Under the pieces are notes generated by a model that was not told the DNA's origin, did not search any database, and was given only the letters and a program-made list of their open reading frames with translations. From an uncultured Flavobacterium sp. (lineage in GTDB: Bacteria; Bacteroidota; Bacteroidia; Flavobacteriales; Flavobacteriaceae), in contig NZ_CAMLIX010000231.1 of the NCBI RefSeq assembly GCF_946479975.1, positions 1-7,575 of the forward strand: a stretch of DNA of 7,575 nucleotides, written 5' to 3'. The translations under genes and the position numbers were made by a program. Below are positions 5,898-7,575 of this stretch, piece by piece (the first letter of the stretch is position 1; the number at the start of each line of letters is the position of its first letter).

Positions 5898-6044
5898 TTT
5901 TTTAATTTTTAGCTAATGTAAGAAAATAAAGCTTTTTCATTATAAAAATGGTTTCTCTATAAAAGCCTTTAAGGTATTGACAGCGCTTTGCGAAGTTTTA
6001 CGGTTTGCACATACTTTGAGAAAACTCCACAGAGCGGGAAACTT
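5898..6044. other. Leader region and unassigned sequence left of the solo repeat unit
   Basis: Contains the leader of the gene starting at 5897, then sequence such as TTTGCGAAGTTTTACGG (about 5987-6003) that faintly resembles part of core A (TTTGCGGAGTTACTT) and may be a decayed copy. No gene is supported. Confidence 0.3.
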
Positions 6045-6180
6045 TACGGAGTTACTTGCGAAGATTTCTCACTCTGTTCGAAATGACAAAGTAGGGATGA
6101 ATAGCTGTGAATTTGCTGTTCAAAGTCCCACTGCTGGCGCGAGCATCCCGATCGTGAACGTAACGATATGCACGAGCGGG
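6045..6180 (+). repeat. Solo repeat unit: inverted core A, linker B, hairpin 3
   Basis: Core A inverted at 6045-6087 matches the 4423 and 4603 copies over all 43 nt by eye. Linker B is at 6109-6125. Hairpin 3 begins with CCCACTGCTGGCGCGAGC (6128-6145). Its arms CCCGATCGTG (6147-6156) and CACGAGCGGG (6171-6180) pair with one mismatch around a 14-nt loop that matches the hairpin 1 loop at 13 of 14 positions. The order is the same as at 4423-4566 but with no nuclease gene nearby. It ends 9 nt before the stop codon of the membrane protein gene at 6190 and may serve as that gene's 3' end structure. Confidence 0.85.
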
Positions 6181-6189
6181 GTCTTTCAT

Positions 6190-6780
6190 TTAGAGATTGT
6201 TAGAATGCAATTTTGATTTGTTTTTTAAAAACACTAAAATTATAATGATCAAAATAATCGAAAATTCTACATATATAATCGTTATTGCATTAGCTTTTTG
6301 ATCACTAAAATGCTTTTTGCTCTTTAAAAAAAGAGTATCATTAAAAGTATTTTTCCATACGGGTATGATTTTTTTCTTTTTTAATGATACATACTCTAAA
6401 TCACCGTTTTCGAACATTTTTAAGCGTTCCCTATAAAAAACAGCTAGATTATTTCCTTGGTAAATTATTTCTTTTTTAGTTTTTGAATGCACTAAATTAC
6501 CCTCAATAAAGGTATTAACAGAGCTGCTATTTGGATCCGAAGATGATTTTTCAGTAAAAGCAGTATCAAGAACAAAAAAATCAGTTTTTAAGTATTTCTC
6601 AGGGTTTGATAATGCGGTGTAATTTTGATATGGTTTTTTAATTTGTTCTAAAATAGAACCATTTACAACACCATGAACTAATTGTGAAATAAAAATAAGT
6701 ACTGAAAAAAATAGATGAACCAATAAAAAGTATTTAAAATATCGGTACTTTTTAAAAAAGGAATGGTTTTGTAGATTCAT
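6190..6780 (-). CDS. Two-helix membrane protein of unknown function (copy 2 of a paralogous pair)
   Basis: A 196-residue protein built like the one at 1933-2514: first membrane segment at about 16-36 (FKYFLLVHLFFSVLIFISQL), a polar domain, and a second segment at about 165-185 (AITIIYVEFSIILIIIILVF) with a basic tail. The first 76 residues align without gaps, with about 49 identities by my count, including KPYQNY, NPEKYLK and the LDTAF segment. The middle, outside the membrane by charge pattern, is much less conserved. No catalytic motif is seen and the function is unknown. It lacks a Shine-Dalgarno site. The 3' end abuts a repeat unit, and the last residues (KLHSNNL) extend beyond the paralogue's end. 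A hairpin terminator upstream separates it from the next gene, so it is probably transcribed alone. Confidence 0.85.
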   Translation of the reverse strand: MNLQNHSFFKKYRYFKYFLLVHLFFSVLIFISQLVHGVVNGSILEQIKKPYQNYTALSNPEKYLKTDFFVLDTAFTEKSSSDPNSSSVNTFIEGNLVHSKTKKEIIYQGNNLAVFYRERLKMFENGDLEYVSLKKKKIIPVWKNTFNDTLFLKSKKHFSDQKANAITIIYVEFSIILIIIILVFLKNKSKLHSNNL

Positions 6781-6864
6781 TTAGTTTTCTGTTTTCTTCT
6801 AATTAGTATGTTTAAAGCAATTTCGTATTACCCGTAAAGATTGGTTTGTTTTCTGTAAATATAA

Positions 6865-6892
6865 AAAAGCTACATGATCTTATGTAGCTTTT
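6865..6892 (-). terminator. Hairpin terminator downstream of the last gene
   Basis: Perfect 11-bp stem, AAAAGCTACAT (6865-6875) with ATGTAGCTTTT (6882-6892), and a 6-nt loop. On the minus strand the stem runs into six T residues and then TATATTT, so it suits transcripts of the gene ending at 6979. The plus-strand T run is shorter. Confidence 0.6.
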
Positions 6893-6928
6893 GTAGTTTA
6901 TGATTTGTATTATTCCTGATTGTTGCAG

Positions 6929-6953
6929 GCACGGATTGCAAATCCGCGCTATC
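6929..6953. repeat. Small REP-like palindrome
   Basis: CGGATT (6932-6937) and AATCCG (6941-6946) pair around GCA, extended by a GC pair on each side after one mismatch (6929-6949). The sequence type, GCACGGATTGCAAATCCGCG, is one I recall as a dispersed intergenic palindrome in Bacteroidota. It lies between the last gene and its terminator hairpin. Confidence 0.6.
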
Positions 6954-6978
6954 GATTTACAGACTGTTATTTATTGTT

Positions 6979-7485
6979 TCAATTCTTAAATCCAAGTGGA
7001 GAGTTAGATGAATCTGAATTTTCCCAATTCCTCATCTCTTTTAGAAAATTATCAACCTGTTTTATAATATATTCTTTATCGATTTTTATGGGATTTATTT
7101 TTTCAACTAATTTATTTTCTTGTCCATCCTTAGGCGTTACAAATTGCTCCACGGACGGATAAAGTATGATGACAAAAATATCTCCATTGTAAGCTTGAGA
7201 AAATGTTAGAGTTCCCCCATGTTTAGTGTAACTTTTACTACCCTTATGATTACTTTCAAAAATTCCACTCGAAGATTTTCCGAAAGTTATGTTTACTCCT
7301 TCAGAATTTGTAGTAAAATCTACGACATAAATATTCCAGTCTAGATCATATGTGTTTTTAATTTCACTCAAGGTTTCCTTGATTAGTTTTTTTTTTTCAG
7401 ATCTCCAATTATCTCTCTTTTCGTCAATTGTCTTCCAAGCTTCATAAAGTTTTTCTACATTTTGCTTTAAATCTTCAATTTTCAT
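6979..7485 (-). CDS. Unknown soluble protein
   Basis: A 168-residue protein without signal peptide or membrane segment. Residues 1-45 are highly charged and likely helical or coiled-coil (LKQNVEKLYEAWKTIDEK). A beta-rich middle follows: DWNIYVVDFTTN (49-60), GVNITFGKSSSGIFE (63-77), GGTLTFSQAYNGDIFVIILY (90-109). A helical end (KIDKEYIIKQVDNFLKEMRN, 134-153) closes the protein. No family or active site is recognised. The alpha-beta-alpha layout would suit a small binding or immunity-type protein, but this is only a guess. The start at 7485 has an A/T-rich leader without Shine-Dalgarno. REP-like palindromes lie on both sides in opposite orientation, and a hairpin terminator follows about 90 nt after the stop. 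Confidence 0.78.
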   Translation of the reverse strand: MKIEDLKQNVEKLYEAWKTIDEKRDNWRSEKKKLIKETLSEIKNTYDLDWNIYVVDFTTNSEGVNITFGKSSSGIFESNHKGSKSYTKHGGTLTFSQAYNGDIFVIILYPSVEQFVTPKDGQENKLVEKINPIKIDKEYIIKQVDNFLKEMRNWENSDSSNSPLGFKN

Positions 7486-7522
7486 TATATATAATTTTAA
7501 AATTATGTTGTTAAATTTCTCT

Positions 7523-7546
7523 ATAGCGTGGATTTATAACATGTGC
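7523..7546. repeat. Decayed inverted copy of the REP-like palindrome
   Basis: ATAGCGTGGATTTATAACATGTGC matches the reverse complement of 6929-6952 at about 18 of 24 positions. It lies 37 nt upstream of the start codon at 7485. Whether it is a true relative or a chance match is uncertain. Confidence 0.35.
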
Positions 7547-7575
7547 TATCCCTTTTATTCAATAAAAAAGGTTAT

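Noticed and set aside
5977..6216. Plus-strand open frame of 79 codons
   Set aside because: It runs through the solo repeat unit and into the 3' end of a well-supported minus-strand gene; it is a by-product of the repeat.
7549..7571. CCTTTT/AAAAGG inverted repeat at the right edge as a terminator
   Set aside because: The stem is weak and AT-only apart from two pairs, there is no T run after it on either strand, and the upstream gene is outside the window.

Overview
The window is AT-rich DNA from a member of the Bacteroidota, most likely Flavobacterium or a close relative. Four things point there. The upstream regions carry TAnnTTTG-type -7 elements. Nearly all genes lack Shine-Dalgarno sites. 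The DNA topoisomerase III has a Toprim motif of the Bacteroidota type. The gaps hold dispersed 'GTCATTTCGA...GAAATCTTCGC' repeats and small GC-rich palindromes. The genus is an inference from these features, not from a database match.

Layout. The left end (1-1269, minus) is the N-terminal 423 codons of topB, with a clear ribosome binding site, a plausible promoter and an 8-nt tandem repeat overlapping that promoter. Next come small envelope proteins, all on the minus strand: a lipoprotein (1437-1850), a two-helix membrane protein (1933-2514) and a secreted lipocalin-like protein (2537-2968). A gap of about 400 nt follows, and then a YqaE/Pmp3-type membrane peptide (3366-3569). From about 3690 to 4700 lies a repeat-rich island around the only plus-strand gene, a small single-domain GIY-YIG nuclease (4073-4387). 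Beyond it are two tightly coupled soluble proteins of unknown function (5214-5897 then 4770-5210), a lone repeat unit (6045-6180), a paralogue of the two-helix membrane protein (6190-6780), a hairpin terminator, and a last unknown soluble protein (6979-7485) with small REP-like palindromes on both sides.

The most interesting structure is the island. In the direction of the nuclease gene it reads: GC-rich hairpin, then three full copies and one fragment of a ~46-nt core repeat, then the GIY-YIG gene, then an inverted core repeat, a short linker, and a second hairpin. The nuclease gene is therefore bracketed by inverted modules with the same internal order (hairpin outside, core inside). A copy of the same core-linker-hairpin unit, without any gene, sits about 1.5 kb away against the stop codon of another gene. 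I infer a nuclease-associated repeat element, comparable in logic to RAYT transposases and their REP/REPIN sequences but with a GIY-YIG protein. Movement is not shown by this sequence alone.

The other genes are small accessory proteins, several without a recognisable family. The two coupled soluble proteins and the last gene have the look of orphan immunity-type proteins, but no toxin gene is present, so this is only a suggestion.
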